NCBI RefSeq assembly: GCF_900103825.1
Contig: NZ_FNIF01000001.1
Span: forward strand, 1-64,000
Length of the DNA: 64,000 nt
Source of the DNA: Paenibacillus sp. yr247
GTDB lineage: Bacteria; Bacillota; Bacilli; Paenibacillales; NBRC-103111
Direction: 5' to 3'
Part shown: positions 63,480 to 64,000 of the stretch, one piece after another
Position numbering within the stretch: position 1 is the stretch's first letter
Layout of the letters: the number at the start of each line of letters is the position of its first letter
Made by a program: the position numbers and the translations under genes
Notes under the pieces: generated by a model
Database searches by the model: none
What the model was told of the DNA's origin: nothing
The model's input: the letters and a program-made list of their open reading frames with translations, nothing else

Positions 63480-64000
63480 GTGGGCCGAAAGTGGAATAAC
63501 ATTAAAGAGAAGAAAGCCTCTAAAGATGCAAATACAAGTCGAATTTACGCTAAATTCGGACTTGAAATTTATGTAGCAGCACGGAAGGGTGAACCTGACC
63601 CTGAAGCGAATCGTGCTTTGAAAGTTGTTCTCGAAAGGGCAAAAACCTACAATGTGCCGAAAGCAATTATTGATCGCGCCATCGATAAAGCAAAAGGCAG
63701 CTCAGATGAAATTTATGAAGAGCTTCGTTATGAGGGCTTCGGACCAAACGGTGCGATGGTAATTGTGGACACACTGACGAATAACGTGAACCGTACAGCT
63801 TCAAGCGTACGTGCAGCATTTAGTAAAAATGGCGGTAATATGGGTGTAAACGGCTCAGTCGCTTACATGTTCGATGCCACGGCTGTCATTGGTATTGAAG
63901 ACAAAAGCATCGATGAGATCATGGAAATTTTGCTGGAAGCGGATGTAGACATTCGTGACATTGTTGAAGAAGATGACATCGTAATGGTTTACGCTGATCC
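63480..64000 (+). CDS. YebC/PmpR family protein YeeI-type, N-terminal part
   Basis: The gene runs off the window; 173 residues are visible. GTG start after [46 protein letters not shown] and [20 protein letters not shown] followed by [14 protein letters not shown] are diagnostic of the YebC family. The [13 protein letters not shown] start is closest to Bacillus YeeI rather than YrbC. Family members bind DNA or act on ribosomes at proline-rich stretches. Full-length relatives have about 240 residues. Confidence 0.92.
   Translation, partial: MGRKWNNIKEKKASKDANTSRIYAKFGLEIYVAARKGEPDPEANRALKVVLERAKTYNVPKAIIDRAIDKAKGSSDEIYEELRYEGFGPNGAMVIVDTLTNNVNRTASSVRAAFSKNGGNMGVNGSVAYMFDATAVIGIEDKSIDEIMEILLEADVDIRDIVEEDDIVMVYAD

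Overview
The window comes from a low-to-middle GC, endospore-forming Firmicute, most likely Paenibacillus or a close relative. The grounds are a gerA/gerB/gerC germination operon, a spore-coat transglutaminase (Tgl), a SleB-like wall hydrolase, Ecs, Opp and YeeI-type genes, strong AGGAGG-type ribosome sites with many GTG/TTG starts, and hairpin-plus-T terminators. The genus is an inference. The stretch is mostly accessory DNA: many single-gene units, small detoxification and transport genes, several decayed genes, and a dispersed family of short palindromic elements between genes.

Layout. 1-6.5 kb: end of a P-loop kinase-like gene, a small membrane protein, two aldo/keto reductases flanking a SET-type sugar exporter (one reductase divergent from an AraC regulator), and gene remnants. 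6.5-13.7 kb: AlkD-like repair protein, SleB-like hydrolase, DapA-like aldolase, EamA exporter divergent from a MocR regulator, an EVE-like orphan, and an AT-rich GCS2-type ligase. 13.8-24 kb: XRE protein with seven exact 29-residue repeats, a GC-rich ABC exporter preceded by a possible structured element and carrying a frameshift at a run of eight G, a methyltransferase, a D-2-hydroxyacid dehydrogenase, a PASTA pseudokinase, and ecsAB. 24-34 kb: two antibiotic-kinase-fold proteins, the ger operon, and a cluster of pseudogenes (M23 peptidase, AlaX editing protein, glyoxalase). 34-46.5 kb: NlpC/P60 peptidase, phosphodiester glycosidase, MFS exporter, UPF0158, P-loop kinase, SelO, a sulfatase without a clear signal peptide, DinB and CDGSH proteins, and a coiled-coil M23 peptidase. 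46.6-49 kb: an orphan zinc-type ribosomal protein L32, a histidine-repeat protein, and Tgl. 49-55 kb: a complete opp operon. 55-64 kb: TetR-P450 pair with a clear operator, a 1053-residue Big2 protein, Rrf2-AbrB transporter operon, and the start of a YeeI/YebC gene.

Likely working groups: gerA-gerB-gerC form a nutrient germinant receptor. Tgl plausibly cross-links coat proteins, and the adjacent histidine-repeat protein is a candidate coat component. The opp genes import oligopeptides, with a hairpin after the binding-protein gene that would lower permease expression. TetR probably represses itself and the P450. Rrf2 probably controls the AbrB-type transporter. No tRNA, rRNA, CRISPR array, intact insertion sequence or prophage was seen. 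The points most worth checking are the exact-period repeat regulator, the block-duplicated Big2 protein, the Tgl/His-repeat locus, the pseudokinase, the structured region at 14.93-15.04 kb and the palindromic element family.
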